Positions 17,621-26,273 of a stretch of 44,256 bases of DNA are shown here, one piece after another. The first letter of the stretch is position 1. Every line of letters begins with the position of its first letter. The position numbers were made by a program, and so were the translations under genes. Source of the DNA: Propionicimonas sp. GTDB taxonomy: Bacteria > Actinomycetota > Actinomycetes > Propionibacteriales > Propionibacteriaceae. The notes beneath the pieces were generated by a model. The model worked only from the letters and a program-made list of their open reading frames with translations. It ran no database searches and had not been told where the DNA came from. The DNA is taken from the NCBI RefSeq assembly GCF_029975155.1, contig NZ_JARKPQ010000245.1, forward strand, positions 1 to 44,256, read 5' to 3'.

Positions 17621-19305
17621 GGCGGCAGCTCAGGCGGGCCGGGTTCAGGATTTCGGTCGCCAGATCCCCCTCAAACGGGGACTGAACTCTGACCCCTTGC
17701 TTTGCGCTGGCAGCCCAGGTGAAGCTGTCGGCCTGGAGTTTAGGGTCGCAGAGCGTGTCGAATGGGGTGGCGTAGTCGACGCGGATGCCGTTGCCTTCGT
17801 CGATGTAGATCTTCTTGAAGAACGCTTGGTTACACAGTCGGCGGTTGGCGTCGTCGGCACGGGCGTACATGGTGGCGGCGTTCTCCAGCAGGGTGAGGGA
17901 GTCTTCCAGGTTCGCCCGGGCCTGGGCGTACTCGGCGTGGTGGGCGTCGATCCGGTTCTTGACTGTCTCCAACCCAGCACCGATCCGGTCCTGTTCGTTC
18001 TTGAGTAGGTCGAGCGGGACGGCACCGGCGTAGTGTGCCTGCAACAGCTTGAGCTGTTCGTCTTCGAGTCGCTCGCGGCGAGCGGCAAGGTCGGCCAACT
18101 CGTCGGTCTCGGTCGCCATCAGCTTGTCGAACGCAGTGTGCATCATGGCAGCAACGGCGTGCCGGGTCCGAGCGTCGATCTGGAAGGTCGGGTAGACGTC
18201 CTCGATCAACGCCTCGACTTGGCTGATCAGCCTCGCGCGCCGGGTGCAGTTGGTGCGTTTGGAGTGGCGTCCAGCGCACATAAAGTACGGATAGATCACA
18301 CCCCCCTGAGCTGCGGGCGCGGGTGATCAGGAGGCGGGAGCCACACTGGCCGCAGAACACGGTGCCCTTCAGGTAGTGATCATGGACCTGCGTGGCGTCC
18401 GCTGCCGTACGGTGCGTCTCAAGGATGGTCTGCACCTGGTGCCAGGTTTCGGGTTCGACGATCGGCTTGTGGAGTCCTCGGTAGGTGGCGCCTTTGAACT
18501 GCACAAGTCCCCGGTAGTACGGGTTGGTCAACATCCGGTACACCGAGGATTTCGCGATCGGGCGCTCCGGCTGCTTCGGCGTCGCCGGTACCGTCAATCC
18601 GCGAGCAACGAGTTCTCGGTGCAACTGGGCGGTCGTCCAATGCCCCGACGCGAACACGGAGAATGCCCACACCACCAGCTCAGCCCGTCCGGGGTCGATC
18701 TCGACGGCGCGGGCCTCGCGGCCCATCCCGTCGCGCACGCGGATATTGCGGTAGCCAATCGGCGCCCGGTTCACCGTGCCGCCGCGGGCAGCCTTCTGTG
18801 CCATGCCCTTCACCACCTCGGTTGAGAGGTTCCGGGAGTAGAACTCGGCGATCGTGGACATGATGCCGTGCAGCAGCATCCCCGACGGCGTCTCGTCGAT
18901 GTTCTCTGTGGCGGACACCAGCGTGGCGCCGGCGTCCTTCAAGGCCAGATGGATAGCCACGTCGTCGGCCCGGTTGCGGGCCAGCCGGTCGACCTTGTGG
19001 ACGATGCAGTAGTCCACCCGATGCTGGGCGACGTAGCGGATCATCCGCATCAGGTCGGGACGGTCAGCCTTCCTGGCCGACTCCCCGGCATCGACGAACT
19101 CCTCAACGATCACCGCGCCCAACTGCTCGGCCTTGCGCTGGTTCGCCTCCCGCTGGGCAGGGATCGAGTAGCCCTCCTCTGTGCCTCCCTTCTCGGCCTG
19201 TTCCTTGGTCGACACCCGCAAATACGACACCGCCAGGGCGCCATCCAGCGGTGTCGGCGCACCCAGGTTGTCGATGGCTACCTGTCGGTGTTTGGCAATC
19301 GCCAT
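17166..19305 (-). pseudogene. Large serine recombinase, frameshifted, with fused HTH tail
   Basis: Large serine integrase/transposase-type recombinase in two frames. The N-terminal part (from ATG 19305, RBS GGAGGAGG) has SYLRVSTKEQ with catalytic Ser32, HKVDRLARN, the recombinase domain (APIGYRN...ATPKQPERPIAKSSVYRMLTN) and the first half of the zinc ribbon (FCGQCGSRLLI). The frame then breaks at a run of six Gs on the coding strand (C6 at 18301-18306). The next frame continues with the second half of the ribbon (YFMCAGRHSKRTNCTRRA), a coiled coil, and finally the double-HTH module (copy 3) to 17166. Removing one G gives SSGGVIYPYF and an intact protein. It is either inactivated, slippage-controlled, or a sequencing error. 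Confidence 0.85.
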
Positions 19306-19515
19306 GGCTCCTCCTCCACACTCGGAGGGTCCAGATTCCTACGGAAGCGCCCGCGATCATCGCGGGTTCCTGACGCACGACGAGACAGCGCCGCCCACAG
19401 CCAAGTTGATGACTCCGAGGTGCGCTTCTAGCCCGCACGCCAGTGGCGGATAGTGTGACGCCGTAGTCGGCGGACACCGTCGAGAGAGTTGCAGAGAGCG
19501 CCGCCAGGCTTGTTC

Positions 19516-19536
19516 TGTACGGAGAACCTCCGTACA
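19516..19536. promoter_or_regulatory. Palindromic operator of the TacA-TacT-like pair
   Basis: A perfect inverted repeat, TGTACGGAG-AAC-CTCCGTACA, ends 9 bp before the antitoxin GTG. Ribbon-helix-helix antitoxins bind such palindromes to repress their own operon, and the position would block transcription or initiation. Confidence 0.75.
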
Positions 19537-19545
19537 CTGGTCGAT

Positions 19546-19833
19546 GTGAGTGCAGTTGCTGAACCGTCGAAGGATGCCCGCCTTGATCTGCGGCTCCCGA
19601 AGGACACTCGTGCGCTCATCGCCGAGGCGGCCGCCCTCTCCGGGGCGAGCCTGACCGACTATGTCCTGAGTCTCGTCGTCCCCGCTGCCCGTCGGGATGT
19701 CCTCGAGTCCAGGGCGATCCGGCTGTTTCGCGAGGCGTGGGACGACTTCCTCGACATTCTCGACCGGCCCGACAACGCCGACCTGGCTGCGCTGCGCGAG
19801 CACGCCCCGCAGTGGGGGACGTCTCGCCAGTGA
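19546..19833 (+). CDS. DUF1778 (TacA-like) antitoxin
   Basis: A 95-aa antitoxin. KDARLDLRLPKDTRALIAEA followed by SGASLTDYVLSLVV is the DUF1778 ribbon-helix-helix head that binds DNA as a dimer. The C-terminal half (FREAWDDFLDILDRPDN) is the segment that wraps the GNAT toxin. GTG 19546 sits just past the palindromic operator; the upstream in-frame extension would run through the operator. It overlaps the toxin start by four bases (GTGA). Expected to neutralise the acetyltransferase below and repress the operon. Confidence 0.85.
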   Translation: MSAVAEPSKDARLDLRLPKDTRALIAEAAALSGASLTDYVLSLVVPAARRDVLESRAIRLFREAWDDFLDILDRPDNADLAALREHAPQWGTSRQ

Positions 19834-20315
19834 GACCCGACAAGCCGCGTCCGCTTCGCCCCGAGGATCCGGTTACGGCGTTCGACTGCGGCAACGAAGC
19901 CCTCAACGCCTGGCTGGCCGGCCGTGCCGTACGCAACGAGCAGCGCGGCGACTCGCGAACCTACGTGAGTATCGACCTCGATACTGGCGAGATCGCCGGC
20001 TATTACAGCCTGGCCGCATGGTCCATCGCGCACGCCGAAGTCGGTAGCGGCTGGCTCGCCCGCAACGCTCCTGACCCCGTGTCGGTGATCCTGCTCGGAC
20101 GCCTCGCGATCTCCGTGCGCGCCCGGGGCCTCGGGCTCGGACGCGACCTGGTCGCCGACGCCCTGCACAACGCACGCCTCGGTGCCGGCGTGCTCGGCGC
20201 ACGCGCCCTCGTCGCCGAGGCCATCGACGAGACCGCCGAGCAGTTCTACGCTCACCTCGGCTTCTGGCAGTCCAGCGCCCGCTGCGACCTGTTCGCAGTC
20301 AGACTCACACCCTGA
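19830..20315 (+). CDS. GNAT-family (TacT-like) toxin
   Basis: A 161-aa GNAT acetyltransferase. LLGRLAISVRARGLGLGRDLVADAL (from residue 88) contains the acetyl-CoA pyrophosphate-binding RxxGxG loop, and EQFYAHLGF places Tyr140 as the likely general acid. TacT-type toxins acetylate the amino group of charged tRNAs and stop translation. GTG 19830 overlaps the antitoxin stop. A decayed copy of the 3' end of a related gene lies at about 27.0 kb, with the same downstream flank. Confidence 0.85.
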   Translation: MRPDKPRPLRPEDPVTAFDCGNEALNAWLAGRAVRNEQRGDSRTYVSIDLDTGEIAGYYSLAAWSIAHAEVGSGWLARNAPDPVSVILLGRLAISVRARGLGLGRDLVADALHNARLGAGVLGARALVAEAIDETAEQFYAHLGFWQSSARCDLFAVRLTP

Positions 20316-20608
20316 CAAGTCAGAACCCATCGGCCGGATCGCTTTCCTTCCCGCCGAACGGTGACGCCGCTCGCACCGAGCGCACCACAGCCCCGAAGTC
20401 GACCGGGGCTCGACCCAGCTGCAGACATTCGCGGCGGCTACTCGATGGCACCCCACACTCCTCAATGACCCGCGACGGACCGCCAGCGACCCGGCACACC
20501 CAGACCAAGCGAACCGCCCGGTTCCCTGTGAACACAAGGGAACTCTCAAGTTCTCAGGACATTTGGCGAGGTCCGGAAATGAGCCGGATCCTCGACGAGG
20601 TCCGCAAG
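20284..20608 (+). repeat. Long imperfect direct repeat, copy A
   Basis: Runs from the last codons of the toxin gene to the left end of the IS21 element. It shares with copy B (27034-27356) the toxin tail, CCGCCCGGTTCCCTG, ACACAAGGGAA, TTCTCAGGACATTTGG and CGGATCCTCGA. Homology stops at GAGGTCCGCAAG, the point where copy B enters the tRNA-Pro 3' end. Confidence 0.8.
20604..20608 (+). repeat. IS21 target-site duplication, left
   Basis: GCAAG, repeated at 22743-22747 on the other side of the element. Confidence 0.85.
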
Positions 20609-20683
20609 TGTCGGCGCCGCTTGAAAATTGAACGGTTTCGCCGGTGAAAAGTGAACACTCGACACGATCGGAGAGTGATCACG

Positions 20684-21889
20684 ATGGAGGATTGGGCACT
20701 GATCAGGAGGCTTGCCGGGGAGGGTACGCCGAACGCGGTGATTGCGAGGAGGTTGGGGATCTCGCGGACCACGGTGGTGAAGGCGGTGGCGTCCCAGGCC
20801 CCCCGGAAGTATGAGCGCAGGTCCCAAGAGACGTCGTTCGCGGTGTTCGAGCCGAGGGTCCGGACCCTGTTGAGGTTGAACCCGGACTTGCCTGCGAGTG
20901 TGTTGGCGGAGCGGGTGGGCTGGCAGGGGTCGGAGTCCTGGTTCCGGGAGAACGTGGCCCGGCTGCGGCCCGAGCATCGGCCGGTGGATCCGGCGGACCG
21001 GCTGTCCTGGGAGGCCGGTGACGCGGCCCAGTGTGATCTGTGGTTCCCGCCGCGGAAGATCCCGTTGGAGAACGGCACCAGCGCCTTGTTGCCGGTGCTG
21101 GTGATCACGGCGGCCTACTCCCGGTTCGTGCTGGGCCGGATGATCCCGACCAAGACGACCGAGGACTTGCTGCTGGGCACCTGGCAGCTGCTCCAGCAGC
21201 TGGGCCGGGTGCCCAGGCGGTTGATCTGGGACAACGAGCGCGGGATCGGGCGGGGTCCGCACCGGGCCGAGGGCGTGCCGGCGTTCATGGGCACCCTTGC
21301 GACGAAGCTGGTCCTGCTGAAGCCCAGGGATCCCGAATCGAAGGGGATCGTCGAGCGCCGTAACGGCTGGTTCGAGACCTCGTTCATGCCCGGCCGCAGC
21401 TTCGCCTCACCGGCCGACTTCAACCAGCAGTTCACCGGCTGGCTGGAGGGCGCCAACCGTCGGGTGGTGCGGACCACGAAAGCTGCCCCGATCGACCGGC
21501 TCGATGCTGACCGGGCCGCGATGCTGGCCCTGCCACCGGTACCGCCGATCACCGGATGGCACAAACAGGTCCGCCTCGGCCGGGACTACTACGTCAACAT
21601 CGCCCGCAACGACTACTCGGTCGACCCGACCTGGATCGGCCGCATGATCGATGTTCACGCCGACCTCGAACGGGTCCAGGCCCGTGTGGATGGCCGGCTG
21701 GTCGCCGAGCATCCCAGGGTGTGGGCCCGAGGCCTCACGATCACCGACACTCGCCACCTGGAGACCGCGGCACGGTTGCGGCAGGAGTTCCAGCAACCCC
21801 GCACCCAGCACACCGTCGAGGATCTGGTCCGCGACCTCGCCGACTACGACAAAGCGTTCGGCCTGAACACCCAGGAGGCGGACCGGTGA
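20684..21889 (+). CDS. istA: IS21 transposase IstA
   Basis: A 401-aa DDE transposase. The N-terminal HTH is MEDWALIRRLAGEGTPNAVIARRLGISRTTVVKAV. The catalytic core has GDAAQCDLWFP (first Asp), LIWDNERGIG (second Asp) and PKESKG-type 'RDPESKGIVERRNGWFE' (Glu). ATG 20684 follows GGAGAG; two in-frame GTG codons lie upstream. It overlaps istB by GTGA, the usual translational coupling of this family. Confidence 0.92.
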   Translation: MEDWALIRRLAGEGTPNAVIARRLGISRTTVVKAVASQAPRKYERRSQETSFAVFEPRVRTLLRLNPDLPASVLAERVGWQGSESWFRENVARLRPEHRPVDPADRLSWEAGDAAQCDLWFPPRKIPLENGTSALLPVLVITAAYSRFVLGRMIPTKTTEDLLLGTWQLLQQLGRVPRRLIWDNERGIGRGPHRAEGVPAFMGTLATKLVLLKPRDPESKGIVERRNGWFETSFMPGRSFASPADFNQQFTGWLEGANRRVVRTTKAAPIDRLDADRAAMLALPPVPPITGWHKQVRLGRDYYVNIARNDYSVDPTWIGRMIDVHADLERVQARVDGRLVAEHPRVWARGLTITDTRHLETAARLRQEFQQPRTQHTVEDLVRDLADYDKAFGLNTQEADR

Positions 21890-22680
21890 GCACCAAGACC
21901 ACCGAGACGGCCAAGCAGCTCACCTACCTCGCCGCGGCCCTGAAAGCACCCCGGATCACCGAGTCGGCCGGCCGGCTGGCCGACCAGGCCCGCGACGCCG
22001 GCTGGACGTTCGAGGACTACCTGGCCGCCGTCCTCGAGCGGGAAGTGTCGGCCCGCAACGCCTCCGGTGCCGAGATGCGGATCAGATCGGCCGGGTTCGG
22101 CGGCCGCAAGACCCTGGAAGACTTCGACTTCGACGCCCAACCCGCCGTCCGGAACCAGATCGCCGCGCTCGCCTCGGGCGGGTTCCTCACCGAAGCCCGC
22201 AACATCGTCCTGCTCGGACCACCCGGCACCGGCAAGACCCACCTCGCGATCGCCCTGGGCATCCAAGCATGCCGCCACGGCCACCGGGTCCTGTTCGCCA
22301 CCGCCACCGACTGGGTCACCCGCCTCTCCGACGCCCACCGCGCCGGGAAACTCCCCGCCGAACTGGTCAAGCTACGCCGCTACGGCCTGATCATCGCCGA
22401 CGAGGTCGGCTACCTGCCCTTCGAACAAGACGCCGCCAACCTGTTCTTCCAGCTGGTCTCCTCCCGCTACGAACACGCATCCCTGATCCTCACCAGCAAC
22501 CTGCCGTTCAGCGGATGGGGCGGGGTGTTCGGAGACCAAGTCGTCGCCGCAGCCATGATCGACCGCATCGTCCACCACGCCGACGTCCTCACCCTCAAAG
22601 GAGCCAGCTACCGACTCCGCAACAAGGGCATCGACACCCTCCCCAGCATCCGCACCACCACCAACGACACCCAGGGCTAA
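21886..22680 (+). CDS. istB: IS21 helper ATPase IstB
   Basis: A 264-aa AAA+ ATPase, DnaC-like, that regulates target choice for IstA. Walker A is LLGPPGTGKTHLAIALG, Walker B is YGLIIADEVGYLP, and sensor region LILTSNLPFSGW follows. It starts at GTG overlapping the IstA stop and ends about 60 bp before the right terminal repeat. Confidence 0.93.
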   Translation: MSTKTTETAKQLTYLAAALKAPRITESAGRLADQARDAGWTFEDYLAAVLEREVSARNASGAEMRIRSAGFGGRKTLEDFDFDAQPAVRNQIAALASGGFLTEARNIVLLGPPGTGKTHLAIALGIQACRHGHRVLFATATDWVTRLSDAHRAGKLPAELVKLRRYGLIIADEVGYLPFEQDAANLFFQLVSSRYEHASLILTSNLPFSGWGGVFGDQVVAAAMIDRIVHHADVLTLKGASYRLRNKGIDTLPSIRTTTNDTQG

Positions 22681-22742
22681 ACTCCCAGCAACCGTTCACT
22701 CTTCAGACGGCGAAACCGTCCAGTTTTCGAGCGTCGTCCACA

Positions 22743-22747
22743 GCAAG
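22743..22747 (+). repeat. IS21 target-site duplication, right
   Basis: GCAAG, matching 20604-20608. Confidence 0.85.
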
Positions 22748-22855
22748 ATGCGCTGACGCCATCCTTCGCCTTGATCGCCACGTCGCACCGCCGTAGCATC
22801 CACTGACTGAGTTGCGGGGATCGGCTCGCAGCCAGGAAGAACCCGGAGCTACGTT

Positions 22856-23692
22856 GTGGGAGGCATTGGCACAGTCAGAGTCGGGCCGCTGCCGTCATGC
22901 GCATCCGACCCAGGAGCTGGACACAGAGTTGGGCCCAGCTACCTAGCTTCGCTGATCGCCACGCGGAGTGCGGAGGTTGTTCTCGCTCCCGCCAACTATG
23001 GACCTCGCACCGTCGAGTGGGGCGAACCGTGGATGTACGAGAGCCCTGCCTACTGGATCGCGCGGGCAAAGGACATGGCGTCCGCCGACCGACGCGGCGA
23101 TCCGTACTGCTTCGGTAACTCCCTAGTCGAGGAGATCGTCGCCTGTCTGCTGGGCGGGTTTGGCATCACGTATGAATTGAACGTCGCCGCGTTCTATGCA
23201 GTCCGGGAGGCTGGACTCATCGTGACCGAAGTCTGCCCAAGCCCTGCCGACATCCTCGAAGAACTGCAGCGCCCATTGACGCTCGCCTCGGGGCGAGCCG
23301 TGCGATATCGATTCCCAAACCAGAAGTCGGCGAGAGTCGCCGGTGCGTTGTCGCGTCTACGGAGAGAGGCGCCGCCAGCTGATCCGCTCTTGGCTCGGGA
23401 GTGGCTTCTCTCGTTCGATGGGATCGGCCCGAAGACCGCGAGCTGGGTCGTACGCAATCGCTGGCCTGACGCCGAGGTCGCCATCGTTGATATCCATGTG
23501 TGGCGCGCCGCGACAGAGTGTGGAGTGTTTGATGCCGAGTGGACTCCCTCCAGAAACTACTGGGAGATGGAGGCCGTGTTCGTGGAGTGGGCACGTCACG
23601 GAGGCGTAAGCGCGGCTGCTCTGGATGCCACAATATGGGCCGAGCGCGCGGGTCGAGCGCGCCGTCGAGTGCCCTCGAACCGCAAGCAATAG
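22856..23692 (+). CDS. OGG/HhH-GPD-type DNA glycosylase-like protein
   Basis: A 278-aa protein whose second half has LLSFDGIGPKTASWVVRNRW, a helix-hairpin-helix with catalytic-type Lys193, and VAIVDIHVWRA with catalytic-type Asp212. This is the OGG (8-oxoguanine glycosylase/AP lyase) active-site pair. The N terminus (YWIARAKDMASADRRGDPYCF...LVEEIVACLLGGFGI) resembles the helical entry domain. GTG 22856 has GGAG eight bases upstream. It is the first gene of an operon with QueC/D/E enzymes. OGG-like proteins also sit beside QueC-like ones in type IV CBASS (established association), so here it may act on deazaguanine or its nucleoside rather than oxidised DNA; that is inference. Confidence 0.8.
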   Translation: MGGIGTVRVGPLPSCASDPGAGHRVGPSYLASLIATRSAEVVLAPANYGPRTVEWGEPWMYESPAYWIARAKDMASADRRGDPYCFGNSLVEEIVACLLGGFGITYELNVAAFYAVREAGLIVTEVCPSPADILEELQRPLTLASGRAVRYRFPNQKSARVAGALSRLRREAPPADPLLAREWLLSFDGIGPKTASWVVRNRWPDAEVAIVDIHVWRAATECGVFDAEWTPSRNYWEMEAVFVEWARHGGVSAAALDATIWAERAGRARRRVPSNRKQ

Positions 23693-23727
23693 CATGGCGT
23701 CACTACGCATCGACGAAGGGCGCAGAC

Positions 23728-24051
23728 ATGAGCGGATCGAACGGTCCCGACTACTCACCAGTCGGAGGCGGCTCCGGAGCCGCTGATTGTGCTTCATACC
23801 GTCGAGAAAAGCCGCTGCAAGCCCCCAACGGGGACGTCGTTCCGATGCTCAGGGTCGGCGATGTTCTCGACGTTGAGCTACAGGAAGATCCCGTCCTCGT
23901 GGTTGCGGTCGTGACCCCAAGCGGCCGCGAGGCGGGAGCCATCGTGCCCGACGGGCAGCTCATCTCATGCCTCCAGAACGGCGTAGCATTTTCCGCGACA
24001 GTCACGTCGATCCGCGGCGGGCATGTGATGTTCAGGATCGAAGCGACATGA
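23728..24051 (+). CDS. Small protein with Gly/Ser-rich N terminus and beta-barrel-like core
   Basis: 107 aa, unrecognised. It begins MSGSNGPDYSPVGGGSG, a flexible head exposing Ser-Gly after Met removal. The core LRVGDVLDVEL, VLVVAVVTPSGREAGAIVP, CLQNGVAFSATVTSIRGGHVMFRI reads as a small beta-barrel. ATG 23728 follows GAAGGG and its stop overlaps the next start (ATGA). Position between a glycosylase and a QueC-like enzyme makes it a candidate protein substrate: QueC-like enzymes of type IV CBASS and Qat systems are reported to attach a deazaguanine to the N terminus of a partner protein. That role here is a hypothesis. Confidence 0.65.
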   Translation: MSGSNGPDYSPVGGGSGAADCASYRREKPLQAPNGDVVPMLRVGDVLDVELQEDPVLVVAVVTPSGREAGAIVPDGQLISCLQNGVAFSATVTSIRGGHVMFRIEAT

Positions 24052-25265
24052 TCATAGGTGGGGGGACATATCGCGAGCAGGTTGACTCAATGCAGTACGC
24101 CGAAGATATCGGCGGGAGTGGATTCCGCGCTGCTGTGCTGCTATCCGGAGCCGGCGTCGAGTTAGTTTCCGCCGTAGAAGACGAGCTCTCTCCCCTCCTA
24201 GAGGGCGCTTGCCACGTATTGGGTATCGCCTGCAACAACGTCGGCAGGGATCGCCCGGTCGGGTTTCATTATCGTGCACCTTTTATCGAGCCTATCGTTC
24301 GCGGCCACTCGGCCATGTTCTCAACAAGGTTCGAGGTCTCGGGTGAACACGCTCTCGTATTTGGAGTCGTGGAACGTGGCGAACGACAGATCACGGCGAC
24401 ATCACTCGTATATGACCCGCAGTCCGCTGACGACATCCTTCTCACCGAGGAGACACCACCTTGGCGGACGCCAAGACACCTCGCCATTTGCGCCAATGCC
24501 ACCGAGACTCGCGCTTTGGGGGGCGCTGTCGATCTCGACGTTGCGGCACGTCTAGCGGCCGGCAAGCTGCGGGCGGACGCTGTCGTCACCAAGGCCGGCG
24601 CTCGCGGCTGCTTGGTCACCGAACCGAGGAACGAACGACAGACATGGGTTGGCGCACGTGCCACGTCCACGGTCAGCAAACTTGGCAGCGGTGATGTGTT
24701 CTCGGCAGCATTTGCTCAGGCGTGGCACGGAGGTGCTGAGCCGGTCGAAGCGGCCAGGTTCGCAAGCGCTACAACCGCGTGGTGGTGCGAAGGCAGCGGT
24801 CTCCGGCTCTCCGTAGCCGCTCTCGCAGGTGAACTGCCGGACGCGGGCAGCGACGAACTCGACAACGCAGGACGCTCCCCGATGGTCTATCTCGCCGGAC
24901 CGTTCTTCACGATCGAGCAGCGTTGGCTCATTGACCAGTGCAAGGACTTCCTCGAAGACGCTGGCGCGGAGGTGTTCAGCCCGGTACACGAGATTGGTCT
25001 CGGTGGGCCCGAGGTCGCCGAAGCCGATCTTACGGGTCTGTCGAAGTGCGATGCCGTGTTTGCGATCCTCGACGGTTGGGATCCGGGCACCCTGTTTGAG
25101 GCTGGTTGGGCGACGGCACATGGCATCCCGGTCGTGGCTGCCGGTGGCATCGGATACCAAGGGGGAGCAACTATGCTGCTCGGAACCGGCGCCGAGCATC
25201 ACGCGGACTACGTAACGGCGATGTACCGCGCAATCTGGAGGGGGCTTCGTGTCGAACGGGCATGA
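24048..25265 (+). CDS. PfkB-like kinase fused to nucleoside 2-deoxyribosyltransferase
   Basis: A 405-aa two-domain protein. Residues 1 to about 255 are a PfkB/ribokinase-like fold, with KLGSGDVFSAAFAQAW carrying the catalytic Asp216; the usual N-terminal GG signature is only partly kept. Residues about 278-400 are a nucleoside 2-deoxyribosyltransferase: VYLAGPFF (LAGPF 282-286), SKCDAVFAILDGWDPGT and FEAGWA with nucleophile-type Glu351. The NDT family moves deoxyribose between bases; PfkB enzymes phosphorylate sugars or nucleosides. Beside preQ0-type enzymes this suggests making or breaking a deazaguanine (deoxy)nucleoside and phosphorylating it. It overlaps both neighbours (ATGA upstream, 17 bp downstream). 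Confidence 0.85.
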   Translation: MIIGGGTYREQVDSMQYAEDIGGSGFRAAVLLSGAGVELVSAVEDELSPLLEGACHVLGIACNNVGRDRPVGFHYRAPFIEPIVRGHSAMFSTRFEVSGEHALVFGVVERGERQITATSLVYDPQSADDILLTEETPPWRTPRHLAICANATETRALGGAVDLDVAARLAAGKLRADAVVTKAGARGCLVTEPRNERQTWVGARATSTVSKLGSGDVFSAAFAQAWHGGAEPVEAARFASATTAWWCEGSGLRLSVAALAGELPDAGSDELDNAGRSPMVYLAGPFFTIEQRWLIDQCKDFLEDAGAEVFSPVHEIGLGGPEVAEADLTGLSKCDAVFAILDGWDPGTLFEAGWATAHGIPVVAAGGIGYQGGATMLLGTGAEHHADYVTAMYRAIWRGLRVERA

Positions 25266-25905
25266 GCACACCGTCACTTCAGAAGGATCGCTCCTCCTGT
25301 TCTCCGGAGGGCTCGACAGCACGGCACTCGCTGCGATCTATCGTCCAGCCCTCCTGCTTTTCGTTGACTACGGGCAGCGCCCAGCTGAACTCGAACGGCG
25401 CGCATCTCGCCAGGTCGCTGGCCTCCTAGAGCTCAGACTGGTAGAGGTGACGCTAGGAATCGATGCGTTCGGTTCGGGCTTGTTGCGGGAGGACGGTGGT
25501 GCTCAACCGAGTGCTGCCCCAAGCCCGGAGTGGTGGCCGTACCGAAACCAGTTCCTCGCAACCGCCGGTGCGGCAGTCGCGCTTCAGCAAGGGCTTTCCG
25601 CCGTTCTCGTCGGATCAGTCGCTCCTGACGGGGAGCGTCACCTCGACGGCACACCCGAGTTCTACGACCGCCTCGACGCCATCATCCGTTACCAGGAGGG
25701 CGCGATCAAGGTGCTCGCCCCCGGGATAGATCGCACCACAGAGGATCTCCTCCACGCATCGGCGCTCGATGAGAAAGTGCTTGGGTGGACGGCGTCCTGT
25801 CACCGCTCAAATCTACCCTGCGGGCAGTGCCCAGGCTGCTGGAAGCGCATGCGGATCCTCGCATCGCTTGGCATCGAGGGATACGAGTGGGGCGTGGCAC
25901 CATGA
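25249..25905 (+). CDS. QueC-like PP-loop enzyme (Qat/CBASS-type variant)
   Basis: A 218-aa ATP-pyrophosphatase. The PP-loop is FSGGLDSTALAA (residues 18-29). YRNQFLATAGAAVA matches the QueC core, and a zinc site is formed by SCHRSNLPCGQCPGCWKR. Canonical QueC converts 7-carboxy-7-deazaguanine (CDG) to preQ0 and carries a Tyr-Pro-Asp-Cys-Arg motif; here that place reads GERHLDGTPEFYDRLDAI. The Cys is missing, as in the divergent QueC-like proteins of defence operons. This suggests that CDG is activated but the final product is not ordinary preQ0. GTG 25249 is inside the preceding gene. Confidence 0.85.
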   Translation: MSNGHEHTVTSEGSLLLFSGGLDSTALAAIYRPALLLFVDYGQRPAELERRASRQVAGLLELRLVEVTLGIDAFGSGLLREDGGAQPSAAPSPEWWPYRNQFLATAGAAVALQQGLSAVLVGSVAPDGERHLDGTPEFYDRLDAIIRYQEGAIKVLAPGIDRTTEDLLHASALDEKVLGWTASCHRSNLPCGQCPGCWKRMRILASLGIEGYEWGVAP

Positions 25906-26273
25906 GTGACGACGACCTTGTTGTGAAGGTCAGTCAGGAGTTTGAGTTTCACGCGGCCCACTTTCTGCCCTGGCATCCTGGAAAGTGCGCGAATGTCCAT
26001 GGACACTCCTACCGCGTCCAAGTCGAGGTCGATGGCGCTCTGGACGGAAGGGGGGTTGTCATCGACTTCGACGAACTGGCAGCGATGGTGTGGGACAAAG
26101 TCATCGAACCACTGGACCATACCCTCCTCAACGATCACCTCGACAACCCGACCGCGGAGCGAGTCGCGATTCATATCCTTCGGAAAGCCGAAGCATCCGG
26201 AGTGGAACTGAGTGAGGTTCGCGTGTGGGAAACCGCCAGGTCGCTCGCCGTAGTCCGCCGCAGCGCGCGATGA
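25902..26273 (+). CDS. queD: QueD, 6-carboxytetrahydropterin synthase
   Basis: 123 aa. It converts dihydroneopterin triphosphate to 6-carboxytetrahydropterin, the precursor of CDG. Zinc ligands are H17 and H20 region (FHAAH), and HGHSY (33-37); the catalytic Cys29 lies in HPGKCANVHGH. VIDFDELAAMV and LDHTLLNDHLDNPTAE complete the family blocks. It overlaps the QueC-like stop and the QueE start by four bases each. The upstream enzyme FolE is not in the window, so GTP cyclohydrolase must come from elsewhere. Confidence 0.93.
   Translation: MSDDDLVVKVSQEFEFHAAHFLPWHPGKCANVHGHSYRVQVEVDGALDGRGVVIDFDELAAMVWDKVIEPLDHTLLNDHLDNPTAERVAIHILRKAEASGVELSEVRVWETARSLAVVRRSAR

Larger units (their letters stand above)
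20609..22742 (+). mobile_element. IS21-family insertion sequence, complete
   Basis: A 2134-bp element with istA and istB. Terminal inverted repeats begin TGTCGGCGCCGCTTGAAAA at the left and TGTGGACGACGCTCGAAAA at the right (complement), then share ACGGTTTCGCCG and GTGAAC, giving about 48 bp of imperfect symmetry. Both ends start TGT/ACA. A 5-bp GCAAG duplication flanks it, so it arrived by simple transposition and both genes are intact. It landed exactly at the end of direct repeat A. Confidence 0.95.
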
